Source of the DNA: Roseiarcus sp036489975
GTDB taxonomy: Bacteria > Pseudomonadota > Alphaproteobacteria > Rhizobiales > Beijerinckiaceae
Assembly (NCBI GenBank): GCA_036489975.1
Contig: DASXES010000024.1
Span: forward strand, 109,713 to 173,712
Direction of reading: 5' to 3'
DNA: 64,000 bases
The notes below the pieces were generated by a model that searched no databases, was not told where the DNA came from, and worked only from the letters and a program-made list of their open reading frames with translations. The stretch's first letter is position 1. Every line of letters begins with the position of its first letter. Positions 23,045 to 32,029 of this stretch are shown in pieces. Both the position numbers and the translations under genes were made by a program.

Positions 23045-23707
23045 ATGAGCAAAGCACTTTCCGCCTACATTGTGCTCGCCGCGCTGACGCTTGCCGTTTT
23101 CGCGATCTGGCCCGAGCTCGACCTGGCGGGCGCCCGCTATTTCTACCACCAGGGAGGCTTCTTCGGCCGAAACGAATTCCAGCGCTTTGCCCGTGACTTT
23201 TTCCGGGTCACGCCGTTCGTCGTGCTCGCGGCCTATGCGGCGTTGTGGCTCGCCAACCGCCTCGGGTCGAAGCTCCGCTGGGCGCCGAGCGGCCGAGCGA
23301 TGATCTTTCTCATCGCCACAATGATCATCGGGCCGGGCCTCATCGTCAACCTCGGCTTCAAGGATCATTGGCATCGCCCCCGTCCCATTCAGACACGGGA
23401 CTTCAACGGGCCGGACCCCTTCATGCCCTGGTATGACGACAACGGCGGATGCAAAAGGAACTGTTCGTTCCCATCCGGCGAAGCCTCGACCGGCTTCTGG
23501 ATGGTCGCGCCGGCGAGCGTGCTTCCCCCACCCTGGCGCGGTCTGGCAATCATCGCCGCGTTCGCCTTTGGCTTCGGCGCCAGCCTGCTGCGGCTCGCCT
23601 TCGGCGGCCATTACCTCAGCGACGTGCTGCTCGGCGGTCTCGTCACCCTCATCTTCATCGAGATCGTCCGCCGGGTGATCTGGCCGAAGGGCGGCGACCA
23701 AGCCTGA
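23045..23707 (+). CDS. PAP2-family membrane phosphatase
   Basis: A 220-residue inner-membrane protein with about five or six hydrophobic helices. The acid phosphatase triad is complete: KDHWHRPRP, then CSFPSGEASTGF, then RLAFGGHYLSDVLLGG. Active-site residues face the periplasm in this family, which dephosphorylates undecaprenyl pyrophosphate, lipid A or phosphatidic acid. The KxxxxxxRP block with HWHRPRP resembles the LpxE-like group, but the substrate is not certain. Next to SDR and DUF3089 genes; an LpxH-like enzyme lies 8 kb away. Confidence 0.85.
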   Translation: MSKALSAYIVLAALTLAVFAIWPELDLAGARYFYHQGGFFGRNEFQRFARDFFRVTPFVVLAAYAALWLANRLGSKLRWAPSGRAMIFLIATMIIGPGLIVNLGFKDHWHRPRPIQTRDFNGPDPFMPWYDDNGGCKRNCSFPSGEASTGFWMVAPASVLPPPWRGLAIIAAFAFGFGASLLRLAFGGHYLSDVLLGGLVTLIFIEIVRRVIWPKGGDQA

Positions 23708-23867
23708 CGCCGCCGGAACCTGCTGTGACGGCTCCGGCGTCGTCGTTGCGGGAAGCGCGGCGACGCAGTGAAGCTCCGCCCCCCGGGCAGCCGCCTTGCG
23801 CCCGGTTCCGGGACGGAATTGACAACTGCCGGGTCGAAGGGTCTCGTGCTTCCATGGAGAAAACATC

Positions 23868-24491
23868 ATGGCGGAGACGCCGATGAGGACGATCGAGCCA
23901 GGCCGCGAGCCCGACACGATCGCCGCCGCCCCCCGCGCCGGCGTGGGACAGCCGGTAAACGACGCCAAAAACGGAACCGCCCTGGTCGTCATGGGCGTCT
24001 CGGGCAGCGGCAAGACGACCGTCGCCGAGCGGCTCGCCAAAGACTTGAACTGGCCGTTCATGGAGGGCGATCGGCTGCATCCTCCGGCCAATGTCGAGAA
24101 GATGCGGCAGGGAATTCCGCTGACCGACGCCGACCGCTGGCCCTGGCTCGACCGGATCGGCGAGGAACTCAAAAGCTGGGCCGCTGAAGGAAAATCGGGC
24201 GTGCTGACCTGCTCGGCGCTCAAGCGCGCCTATCGCGACCGCATTCGCGCGGCTCGGCCTGACGTTTTCTTCATCTACATCAAAGGCTCGGAAGCTCTCA
24301 TCGCGGCCCGCGTGGCCGCACGCCATCACGAATATATGCCGGCTTCGCTCTTGCGCAGCCAGTTCGACACGCTGGAGGAGCCGACGCCGGACGAGCCAGG
24401 AGTCGTGACGGTCGACGCGGCCGGCTCAGCGGATGAGGAGGTCGCCGCTGTGATCGCCGCGCTCGACCTCGTCTGCGCGCGGCAAGGCTAG
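23868..24491 (+). CDS. gntK: gluconokinase
   Basis: A P-loop kinase of the GntK family that phosphorylates gluconate to 6-phosphogluconate, feeding the pentose phosphate or Entner-Doudoroff pathway. The Walker A VMGVSGSGKTTVAERLA is followed by FMEGDRLHPPANVEKMRQGIPLTDADRWPWLDRI, virtually diagnostic. LTCSALKRAYRDRIR and the C-terminal SQFDTLEEPTPDE also match. An N-terminal extension of about 37 residues precedes the P-loop, so an internal start is possible, but ATG 23868 is in a reasonable context. PQQ-dependent glucose dehydrogenase would generate gluconate, an interesting link to pqqA that remains inference. Confidence 0.93.
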   Translation: MAETPMRTIEPGREPDTIAAAPRAGVGQPVNDAKNGTALVVMGVSGSGKTTVAERLAKDLNWPFMEGDRLHPPANVEKMRQGIPLTDADRWPWLDRIGEELKSWAAEGKSGVLTCSALKRAYRDRIRAARPDVFFIYIKGSEALIAARVAARHHEYMPASLLRSQFDTLEEPTPDEPGVVTVDAAGSADEEVAAVIAALDLVCARQG

Positions 24492-24592
24492 GCGGGTTGC
24501 GCGCCCCGTAGGCCGCCTTATAAGTCCGGCCGACGTTTCCAAGGGCCCACCGCCCTCAACCGTCATGGCCATTATCGGAAGTCCTGCCGCCC

Positions 24593-25837
24593 ATGCCGAG
24601 CCCCAAGAAGCCGCAAGTCAAGCGCGTCGTCCTCGCCTATTCAGGTGGACTCGATACGTCCATCATCCTCAAGTGGCTGCAGACCGAATATGGCGCGGAG
24701 GTCATCACCTTCACCGCCGATCTCGGCCAGGGCGAGGAGCTGGAGCCGGCGCGGAAAAAGGCGGAGCTCCTCGGCATCAAGCCCCAGCATATCTTCATCG
24801 AGGACGTGCGCGAGGAATTCGTGCGCGACTATGTGTTCCCGATGTTCCGCGCCAACGCCCAATACGAGGGCCTCTACCTGCTCGGCACCTCGATCGCGCG
24901 GCCGCTGATCGCCAAGCATCTGGTCGAGATCGCCCGCAAGGTCGGCGCTGACGCGATCGCCCATGGCGCGACCGGCAAGGGCAATGACCAGGTGCGCTTC
25001 GAGCTCTCGGCTTACGCGCTCGAACCCGACATCAAGATCATCGCGCCCTGGCGTGAATGGGAGTTCGCGTCCCGCAATGCGCTCATTGCCTTTGCCGAGC
25101 GGCATCAGATCCCGATCGCCAAGGACAAGCGCGGCGAAGCGCCGTTTTCGACCGACGCGAACCTCCTGCACGTCTCTTCTGAAGGCAAGGTCCTGGAAGA
25201 CCCGGCGGAGGAGACGCCCCCTTACGTCTATTCGCGCACCGTTCATCCCGAGGACGCGCCCGACAAGCCGACCATCGTCGAGATCGCGTTCGAGAAGGGC
25301 GATCCGGTCGCGATCGACGGCAAGGCGATGAGTCCCGCGACCCTGCTCACCGCCCTCAACAAGCTCGGCCACGATAACGGCATTGGCCGGCTCGATCTGG
25401 TCGAGAACCGTTACGTCGGCATGAAGTCGCGCGGCATGTACGAAACGCCCGGCGGCACGATCCTGCTCGCGGCGCACCGCGCCATCGAATCGATCACCCT
25501 CGACCGCGGCGCCGCGCATCTCAAAGACGAGCTGATGCCCAAATATGCCGAGCTCATCTACAACGGCTTCTGGTTCTCACCAGAACGCGAGATGCTGCAA
25601 GTCCTGATCGACAAGAGCCAGGAGATGGTCGCCGGCCGGGTGCGGCTCAAACTCTACAAGGGCGGCGTCCACGTGATCGGCCGCGACTCTCCGTATTCGC
25701 TTTACGACCAGGATCTCGTCACCTTCGAGGAAGGCGCCGTCGCCTACGACCACCAGGATGCGGGTGGCTTCATAAAGCTCAACGCCCTGCGTCTGCGGAC
25801 ACTGGCCAAGCGTCGCAAGAAGGCGGCCAAGGCATGA
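24593..25837 (+). CDS. argG: argininosuccinate synthase
   Basis: Condenses citrulline and aspartate with ATP in arginine biosynthesis. The N-terminal PP-loop LAYSGGLDTSIILKWLQ is followed by GLYLLGTSIARPLIAKHLVEIA, GATGKGNDQVRFEL, ELSAYALEPDIKIIAPWREW and ENRYVGMKSRGMYETPGG, all classical ArgG motifs. Length is 414 residues (usual 400-410). Monocistronic on the plus strand, 100 bp after gntK, followed by a 370-bp gap. Confidence 0.97.
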   Translation: MPSPKKPQVKRVVLAYSGGLDTSIILKWLQTEYGAEVITFTADLGQGEELEPARKKAELLGIKPQHIFIEDVREEFVRDYVFPMFRANAQYEGLYLLGTSIARPLIAKHLVEIARKVGADAIAHGATGKGNDQVRFELSAYALEPDIKIIAPWREWEFASRNALIAFAERHQIPIAKDKRGEAPFSTDANLLHVSSEGKVLEDPAEETPPYVYSRTVHPEDAPDKPTIVEIAFEKGDPVAIDGKAMSPATLLTALNKLGHDNGIGRLDLVENRYVGMKSRGMYETPGGTILLAAHRAIESITLDRGAAHLKDELMPKYAELIYNGFWFSPEREMLQVLIDKSQEMVAGRVRLKLYKGGVHVIGRDSPYSLYDQDLVTFEEGAVAYDHQDAGGFIKLNALRLRTLAKRRKKAAKA

Positions 25838-26210
25838 TCTCGCAGCGCCGCGCGCGCTTGGCTCGGGCGTCGATGTCGCGCGCGTCACAGCGGATCCTTT
25901 TGTCAAAGTAGCGCGACCTTTCCTGACAACGTAAAAGATCGGCAGATTTTGGCGTAGCTTTAGTCAGCGCCCGGATGAACGCGATCGCCATCTGCGGAAT
26001 TGCTGTTCATATTGCTGCTTCCCAAAGAACGCGCCTTCGCCCACTCGCAGAAAACGGCGCTTTCATCTAACCTCGACCGCCCAAGACCACGCGCCCGCTC
26101 CGGAATTCGCCAGTTGCGGCGAACCGAGAAATTAGCCAGTCTTCGGTCGTACTAAACTTCGCGCCCGACTGAAGGCAATTGAACCTCGGCCGTGTTAGGC
26201 GACGACGATA
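25838..26210. other. 373-bp gap before the ATP-grasp operon
   Basis: No gene is supported. It should hold the argG 3' end and the promoter for the downstream ATP-grasp/transglutaminase genes. Base composition is lower in GC than the surroundings. I see no clear promoter, hairpin or repeat. Confidence 0.4.
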
Positions 26211-28766
26211 ATGAAAGCGGTGAGCCGCAGAACTGACGGGACGTCCTTGCCAGCGGGAATTTCATCCACAATCGGGGACAAAACCCCCGCTTCGAAGCGG
26301 CTGGAAGCGTGGACTCGCCATTATAGGCCGCTTGCAGGGATTCCAGACGAGTTTATCGACGCTCGCGGCCTGAGCCGTCCGCATTGGCGGCGCATGCTAT
26401 CCGCTCTCGCTGAGTATGAGCCCAACGAAATACAACAGAGTTTCGCAGCGGCCGACCGACGCATCCGAAATCGCGGGCTGTCCTACCGAGTCGCTGGTGA
26501 AAAAAACGAGCGCGTCTGGCCAATCGGTCGAATGCCGCTGCTCCTCACCGAAGAGGAGTGGCGCGGAATCCAAGCCGGCGTTGCTCAGCGCGCCGAATTG
26601 CTGGAGCGAGTGCTCGCGGATGCATATGGCGAAGGCCGTTTGGTCGCCGACGGAGTGGTCCCCGCAGGGGCATTCACCGGTTCGAAGGATTATGTCGCAG
26701 CGGTCCGTGGCATAAGGCCCTCTGACGGGCGATGGCTTCGGCTTTATGCCGTAGATATCGGACGCGGACCTGACGGCCGCTGGTGGGCGCTCAGTGATCG
26801 GGCGCAAGCCCCATCAGGGTGTGGATATACGCTGGAGAACAGGCTCGTTGTTTCTCAGGCTTTCCCCGATCTTTATGCTCAGCTCAACGTTGTCAGGCTG
26901 GCTTCCTTCTTTCGGTCGCTAGCCGCGGGTTTGAAATCATCGAGTCGGCGAGCGGATCCGCGCATCGGGATCTTGACGCCTGGGCCTCTCAGCCAAACCT
27001 ATTTCGAACAAGCTTATTTGGCGCGCTACCTCGGCTTTCTGCTGGTCGAAGGCGACGATCTCGTCGTGCGCGACGGACGCGTATTCGTCCGCACCATCGC
27101 CGGGCTCAAGCAGTGCGATGTGATCTGGCGTCATGTTGACGCGGATTGGTGCGATCCCTTTGAGCTGAACGCGTCCTCACGAATCGGCGTCCCGGGTCTC
27201 CTCGAGGCGATACGGAACGGCGGTGTCGCAGTTGAAAACATGCCAGGCGCAGGGCTGGTCGAATCCCGGGCGCTTCTTGCGTTCTTGCCGACGCTCGCCC
27301 GCCGTTTGCTCGGCGAGGATTTGCTCATTCCAAATATCGCGACATGGTGGTGCGGACAGCCCCACGAACGCGATAAAGTGCTGGACGAGTTCGATGAAAT
27401 TGCGATTGCGGGCGCATTCAGCGACGATCTGCTCGGCGTCAGCGGTCGATCGAGCGTCGTGGGATCCGAACTGTCGGCAAAAGAGCGCGAGCGATTGCGT
27501 GATGCGATCAGCTTGCGCGGGATCGACTTTGTTGGACAAGATATTGTGCGGTTATCCACAACGCCGCGCTGGATCCAGGGAAAACTCGAGCCGCGGCCAT
27601 TCGTCTTGCGTGTCTACTGCGCCGCGACCCAGGATGGTTGGCGGGTCCTGCCGGGCGGTTTTTGTCGCATCTCAGATCGCCCCGACGCGCGCGCTGTCGC
27701 GATGGGCGAGGGCGTCGAGTCGGCCGACGTCTGGGTGCTTGCCGACAGCCCTGTCGAGGTCTCAACCCTGCTTCCGTCCGCGGAAAGCCCGCGGATCACG
27801 CGTCTCTTGGGAAACCTTCCCAGCCGCGCCGCGGATAACCTTTTCTGGTTCGGCCGGTATCTTGAACGGGCTGAGGCGACGCTGCGGGTTGTGCGCTGCC
27901 TGAGCGCGCGATCTGTTGATCCGGATACGCCGCCGGAGCCTACTTACCGATCCCTCGACCGCCTCATCGGCGTCCTCGTCGGTTGGGGCGCGGTCGATCC
28001 GGCGACTCCGGGGAGAGGGCCAATCCCAGCCAGCGAACAGGGCCTGCGCAGCGCGGCCAATTATGGCTCCGTGCTGTCGCTCGCCCGTTCCGCCCGCGAC
28101 GCGGCGTCGGTGATTCGAGAGAGGCTCACCTATCAGATCTGGGCCTTGATTGACCGTCTGGAAATCGCGCTGAAGCCTGCAAGGGCGCGTCCATCGGCGG
28201 GCGAACTCATCGATCTTGCCGACGAAGCGTTGACGACCATTGCAGCCCTTTCCGGCTTGTTCGACGAAAACTTCAACCGCGGCGCGGGGTGGGTGTTCTA
28301 TGTGATGGGCCGCTGCGTCGAACGAGGAGCGAACACCTGCCGCCTGTTGAGGCAATTTGCCGGACATGATGCAACCGAGCCCTCGCTGGGGGTGATGCTC
28401 GATCTCATCGACTCGCAAATTACCTACCGCTCGAGGTACCTCGTCGGGATGGCGCTGGCGCCTGTCCGCGATATGGCTTTGCTGGATCCGTTTAATCCTC
28501 GCTCCGTCGCGTTCCAGGTCAATCGAATTGACGAAGGGCTTGGCACGCTTCCCGTGCTGCGCCGGGACGGGATGCTCGAGGAGCCGCGCCGGCTGACGAA
28601 CCTTCTGCAAGCGGAACTGACGACCGAACGCGCCGAAGCGCTCAACGATGCGCGGATTTTAACGGTCGAGCACAAGCTACTCGCCTTGGCCAACGCGATC
28701 GCCGTCCGTTACTTCCTGCAAGGCGCGGGAGAAGGCCGGGCGGAGAAGTTTACGGGGTTCGAGTGA
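26211..28766 (+). CDS. circularly permuted ATP-grasp type 2 protein fused to an alpha-E domain
   Basis: An 851-residue fusion. Residues about 85-520 are the circularly permuted ATP-grasp domain: MPLLLTEEEWRGIQAGVAQRA, GSKDYVAAVRGIRP, IGILTPGPLSQTYFEQAYLARYLGF, then the grasp-related RPFVLRVYCAATQDGWRVLPGG. Residues about 540-845 are the all-helical alpha-E (DUF403) domain, starting RAADNLFWFGRYLERAEATLRV. These two domains are usually separate neighbouring genes; together with the transglutaminase they form a widespread predicted peptide-ligating system with no settled product. ATP-grasp enzymes form amide bonds through acyl-phosphates. The next gene overlaps by 4 bp (ATGA-type), so they are translationally coupled. 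Confidence 0.9.
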   Translation: MKAVSRRTDGTSLPAGISSTIGDKTPASKRLEAWTRHYRPLAGIPDEFIDARGLSRPHWRRMLSALAEYEPNEIQQSFAAADRRIRNRGLSYRVAGEKNERVWPIGRMPLLLTEEEWRGIQAGVAQRAELLERVLADAYGEGRLVADGVVPAGAFTGSKDYVAAVRGIRPSDGRWLRLYAVDIGRGPDGRWWALSDRAQAPSGCGYTLENRLVVSQAFPDLYAQLNVVRLASFFRSLAAGLKSSSRRADPRIGILTPGPLSQTYFEQAYLARYLGFLLVEGDDLVVRDGRVFVRTIAGLKQCDVIWRHVDADWCDPFELNASSRIGVPGLLEAIRNGGVAVENMPGAGLVESRALLAFLPTLARRLLGEDLLIPNIATWWCGQPHERDKVLDEFDEIAIAGAFSDDLLGVSGRSSVVGSELSAKERERLRDAISLRGIDFVGQDIVRLSTTPRWIQGKLEPRPFVLRVYCAATQDGWRVLPGGFCRISDRPDARAVAMGEGVESADVWVLADSPVEVSTLLPSAESPRITRLLGNLPSRAADNLFWFGRYLERAEATLRVVRCLSARSVDPDTPPEPTYRSLDRLIGVLVGWGAVDPATPGRGPIPASEQGLRSAANYGSVLSLARSARDAASVIRERLTYQIWALIDRLEIALKPARARPSAGELIDLADEALTTIAALSGLFDENFNRGAGWVFYVMGRCVERGANTCRLLRQFAGHDATEPSLGVMLDLIDSQITYRSRYLVGMALAPVRDMALLDPFNPRSVAFQVNRIDEGLGTLPVLRRDGMLEEPRRLTNLLQAELTTERAEALNDARILTVEHKLLALANAIAVRYFLQGAGEGRAEKFTGFE

Positions 28767-29635
28767 TCTACTCGATCACACACCTCACGCGCTACACCTA
28801 TGGCGCGATTGTCGAGCTCACCAACGGCGTGCTGCGCCTGGCCCCTGCTTCCGGCAACGGACAGGAAGTCGAACGCTTCGGTATCGCGACCGATCCCGTT
28901 TCACAGCGCCTGACCGAGCGCCTCGATCCGTTCGGCAACCGCGTCTTCAATTTACGGATCGAAAAACCTCACCGACAGCTCTCCATCATTGCATCATCGC
29001 GCGTCGAGGTCACTCGAGCGCCGTCGCCCACGCGAAGCCCAGGCTGGGAGAGTGTCGCCGCGGAGGCGATCGCGATCAGGTCGCTTGATGCGGACTGCCC
29101 CGCAGTCGCTCTCTATCCGTCCCGTAGCGTCGCGCTCTTCGACGAAGCGACAGCATACGCCAAACGTAGCTTTACTCCGGATCGTCCCATCTTTGACGCT
29201 GCGCTTGAGCTCGCGCAACGTATTCGTTCTGACTTCGTCTACGACCCGGAGGCGACAGAGGTCACCACGCCGGCGGCCGAAGCCTTCGATCGTCGCCGCG
29301 GCGTTTGCCAGGATTTTGCTCATATCATGATCGCTGCGGTGCGTGGCGTCGCCCTGCCAGCGCTTTACGTAAGCGGATATGTTCGCACCGTCCCCCCGCC
29401 AGGCAAAGAGCGCCTCGAGGGAGCAGACGCCACTCATGCCTGGGTGTCCGTTTGGTGCGGCGCGACCCTCGGTTGGAGGGACTTCGACCCGACGAACGGA
29501 GGATCGGTCCAGAATGACCATATCGTTGTTGCGAGGGGTCGCGACTACACCGACGTCTCACCGGTCGAAAGCATGATTCTGTCCTCCGGCCGGCACCGGC
29601 TCGAGGTCGAAGTTGATGTCATTCCCGCGAGCTGA
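28763..29635 (+). CDS. bacterial transglutaminase-like cysteine protease/amidase
   Basis: A 290-residue protein with the N-terminal beta-rich domain (YSITHLTRYTYGAIVEL) and a transglutaminase core. The predicted triad is Cys182 in RRGVCQDFAHIMI, His225 in DATHAWVSVW and Asp242 in WRDFDPTNG. Such proteins accompany circularly permuted ATP-grasp/alpha-E proteins and probably hydrolyse or transfer amide bonds of the peptide those make. It has no signal peptide, so it acts in the cytoplasm. The start overlaps the previous gene by 4 bp; the next gene follows after 130 bp. Confidence 0.9.
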   Translation: MIYSITHLTRYTYGAIVELTNGVLRLAPASGNGQEVERFGIATDPVSQRLTERLDPFGNRVFNLRIEKPHRQLSIIASSRVEVTRAPSPTRSPGWESVAAEAIAIRSLDADCPAVALYPSRSVALFDEATAYAKRSFTPDRPIFDAALELAQRIRSDFVYDPEATEVTTPAAEAFDRRRGVCQDFAHIMIAAVRGVALPALYVSGYVRTVPPPGKERLEGADATHAWVSVWCGATLGWRDFDPTNGGSVQNDHIVVARGRDYTDVSPVESMILSSGRHRLEVEVDVIPAS

Positions 29636-29767
29636 CATGGGCGCTGATCTCCCCAAAACTGCCGGCTTCGACGCCCGCAGCGCCGCCAGGGAGCCGTTTG
29701 GCCGCTCGCGCTGGCGCCGTCGCTTCGAACATGCTCTAAGGCTGGCGCCTCTAAGGAGAACCTCTCG

Positions 29768-30007
29768 ATGGCGGACCATTTAATCCCGCATTTTCACAAT
29801 GATCTCGGGGTCTCTTCAATCAAGGTTAGCGTGAAGGAATTCATGTGCACGGGCGCCAGCCCACCGTTCGACCATCCTCACATTTTCATTGACATGGGCT
29901 CGGACGGCGAGGCGATCTGCTCCTACTGTTCGACTCGGTTCGTCTATGACAGCGGGCTCAACACACCGTGCTTGCCCGCCGAGTGTGAATTGCGCGAAGT
30001 CGCCTGA
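29768..30007 (+). CDS. zinc-finger (zf-CHCC) protein, NDUFS6-like
   Basis: A 79-residue protein with the CHCC zinc-binding pattern: Cys in EFMCTGASPPFDHP, His in HPHIFIDM and the pair in AICSYCSTRFVY. In mitochondria the homologous domain is in the complex I accessory subunit NDUFS6; alphaproteobacteria keep a small stand-alone version that copurifies with or is predicted for complex I. An AAGGAG ribosome site precedes the ATG. It ends four bases before the TTG start of the flavin monooxygenase, so the two are probably co-transcribed although not obviously related in function. Confidence 0.87.
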   Translation: MADHLIPHFHNDLGVSSIKVSVKEFMCTGASPPFDHPHIFIDMGSDGEAICSYCSTRFVYDSGLNTPCLPAECELREVA

Positions 30008-30011
30008 CGCA

Positions 30012-31199
30012 TTGTCGCCTCGCGCGATCATCGCCGGCGCGGGCATCGGCGGACTTGCTACAGCGATAGCGCTATTGCAGGCAGGCTTCAGGGTCGCGAT
30101 ATACGAAAAAGCGAACACGCTCGAGGCGTTCGGAGCTGGGCTGCAACTCACTCCGAACGCGACACGCATCTTAGCCAGCCTCGGCGTGCTCGATCGGGTG
30201 CTCGAGTTTGCCTCGCGGCCCCAGGCCGTTCGTGTGCTGCGAGGCTCCGATAACATCGAACTCACGCGAATGCCGCTTGGCGACGCAAAACGTCGCTGGG
30301 GGGCCGCGTATCTGCTCATTCATCGCGCCGACCTGCAGCGCGCGCTGGTCGAGGCCGTACGGAGCCAGGCGGGGGTCGAACTGTCGCTTGGCTCGACGGT
30401 CCTTGACTTCGCAGACAAAGGGGGCCGTCTTTCAGTCGTATTGACAAGCGGCCTGACCCAGGCCCGCGACGAGGCCGATCTCCTGATCGGCGCCGACGGC
30501 TTACGCTCCCGTGTTCGCGACCGATTGGGCTTCGGCGCTCAAGACCAGGCTGAATTTACCGGACGCGTGGCTTATCGCGCAATCGCCAACGCCGATATTC
30601 TCAACCTTCAGCGGATACGACAGAACGATATCATCCTGCGCCTGGGAAGAGACGCGCATTTCGTCCACTATCCCTTGCGGGGCGGATCGATCATCAACCT
30701 GGTGGCGACCATCGCATCGGCAACGCCGGGAGGCGGCGCCGATCATCAAGCGGACGAAGTGGCCAGGCCCTCTCTTCTTGAACCCGCGTTCAGGGATTGG
30801 TCCAAGGAAGCGCGTGCGCTAATCAACGCCCCAGTTCAATGGCGAGGTTGGCCACTCTATAGCCGTCCACCGATTCCGTCGTTCTCTGCCGGACGTGTTG
30901 CGCTCGTAGGCGACGCGGCGCACCCGATGGTCCCGTTCCTGGCGCAGGGTGCAGCCCAAGCCATCGAGGATGCGGGCGCCCTCGCCCGCTCCCTCGCGCA
31001 AGTCGAGGACATCTCCGCCGCCGTCTCCCGCTACTCGCGCGATCGCGTGGCGAGGGCGGCCCGAGCCCAGCGCGAAGCGCTCAAACTCGGCCACATCTAT
31101 CATCTGAGCGGTCCCCTAGCGTTCGCGCGGGATTTGACGATGCGCGCACTCGGACCGCGCCGTCTGGCCGAGCGCTATGATTGGCTTTACGGCGGCTGA
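30012..31199 (+). CDS. FAD-dependent aromatic-ring monooxygenase (class A, salicylate hydroxylase-like)
   Basis: A 395-residue flavin monooxygenase. It has the N-terminal GxGxxG motif IIAGAGIGGLATAIALLQAG, the acid in AIYEKAN, the middle DG motif LLIGADGLRSRVRDRLGF and the GD motif VALVGDAAHPMVPFLAQGAAQAIEDAGAL. This is the group A family of salicylate, 3-hydroxybenzoate and 6-hydroxynicotinate hydroxylases; the specific substrate is not clear. The TTG at 30012 is the first in-frame start after the zinc-finger gene's stop; upstream starts lie inside that gene. It is convergent with aapP. Confidence 0.85.
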   Translation: MSPRAIIAGAGIGGLATAIALLQAGFRVAIYEKANTLEAFGAGLQLTPNATRILASLGVLDRVLEFASRPQAVRVLRGSDNIELTRMPLGDAKRRWGAAYLLIHRADLQRALVEAVRSQAGVELSLGSTVLDFADKGGRLSVVLTSGLTQARDEADLLIGADGLRSRVRDRLGFGAQDQAEFTGRVAYRAIANADILNLQRIRQNDIILRLGRDAHFVHYPLRGGSIINLVATIASATPGGGADHQADEVARPSLLEPAFRDWSKEARALINAPVQWRGWPLYSRPPIPSFSAGRVALVGDAAHPMVPFLAQGAAQAIEDAGALARSLAQVEDISAAVSRYSRDRVARAARAQREALKLGHIYHLSGPLAFARDLTMRALGPRRLAERYDWLYGG

Positions 31200-31261
31200 C
31201 GCCAAGCGCATGGCGGGTGCGCATGTTGCAACCGCCCGGCTCCATATCGCGCAGTCCACGG

Positions 31262-32029
31262 CTAGCGTAAAATCTGGCTCAAGAACAGCTTGGTGCGTGC
31301 ATGCTGCGGATGGTCGAAGAAGGCTAGAGGCTCGTTGACCTCGACGATCTCGCCCATGTCCATGAACACGACGCGATCGGCGACCTGGCGTGCAAAACCC
31401 ATCTCGTGCGTCACGACGATCATCGTCATACCCTCTTGCGCCAGCGCGCTCATCGTATCGAGCACCTCCTTCACCATTTCCGGATCGAGCGACGACGTGG
31501 GTTCGTCGAAAAGCATGATCTTCGGGGTCATGCACAAGGCGCGCGCAATCGCCGCGCGCTGCTGCTGGCCGCCCGATAGCTGGCCAGGATATTTGTGCGC
31601 CTGGTCCAGGATCTTCACGCGCGCAAGCAGTTTCGTCGCCAGCGCCTCGGCGTCGTCCTTGCGCATTTTGCGCACCCAAATCGGCGCGAGCGCGCAATTC
31701 TCCAAAATCGTGAGATGCGGAAACAGGTTGAAACTCTGGAACACCATTCCGACTTCCCGTCGCACCTCATCGATGCGCGTGATGTCGTCGGTCAGTTCCA
31801 CCCCATCGACCACAATCGATCCGCGCTGGTGCTTCTCGAGCCGATTGACGCACCGAATTAGCGTCGATTTGCCGGACCCGGATGGACCGCAGACCACGAT
31901 GCGCTCCCCGCGGCCCACCGTCAGGTCGATGTTCCGGAGCACGTGAAAGCTGCCATACCATTTGTGAACGCCGGTAAAGCGGATCGCGGCGGCGCCTCGA
32001 TCGGCGTCAGCCAACGAGATCGACGTCAC
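31262..32029 (-). CDS. aapP: general L-amino acid ABC transporter ATPase AapP
   Basis: ABC ATPase of the polar amino acid (PAAT) class, 255 residues. Walker A GPSGSGKSTLIRCVNRLE, Q-loop VGMVFQSFNLFPHLT, signature LSGGQQQRAAIARAL, Walker B IMLFDEPTSSLDPEM and H-loop VVTHEMGFARQVADRV are all present. VNRLEKHQRGSIVVDGVEL resembles AapP/BztD. It powers uptake by AapQM with periplasmic AapJ. The start overlaps aapM by 4 bp. The gene is convergent with the flavin monooxygenase; the substrate-binding gene aapJ is 26 kb away instead of upstream. Confidence 0.93.
   Translation of the reverse strand: MTSISLADADRGAAAIRFTGVHKWYGSFHVLRNIDLTVGRGERIVVCGPSGSGKSTLIRCVNRLEKHQRGSIVVDGVELTDDITRIDEVRREVGMVFQSFNLFPHLTILENCALAPIWVRKMRKDDAEALATKLLARVKILDQAHKYPGQLSGGQQQRAAIARALCMTPKIMLFDEPTSSLDPEMVKEVLDTMSALAQEGMTMIVVTHEMGFARQVADRVVFMDMGEIVEVNEPLAFFDHPQHARTKLFLSQILR

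Noticed and set aside
22163..24223. 686-residue minus-strand open frame opposite the SDR, PAP2 and gntK genes
   Set aside because: It is antisense to well-supported genes and has the D/R/G/E-rich composition of a mirror frame.
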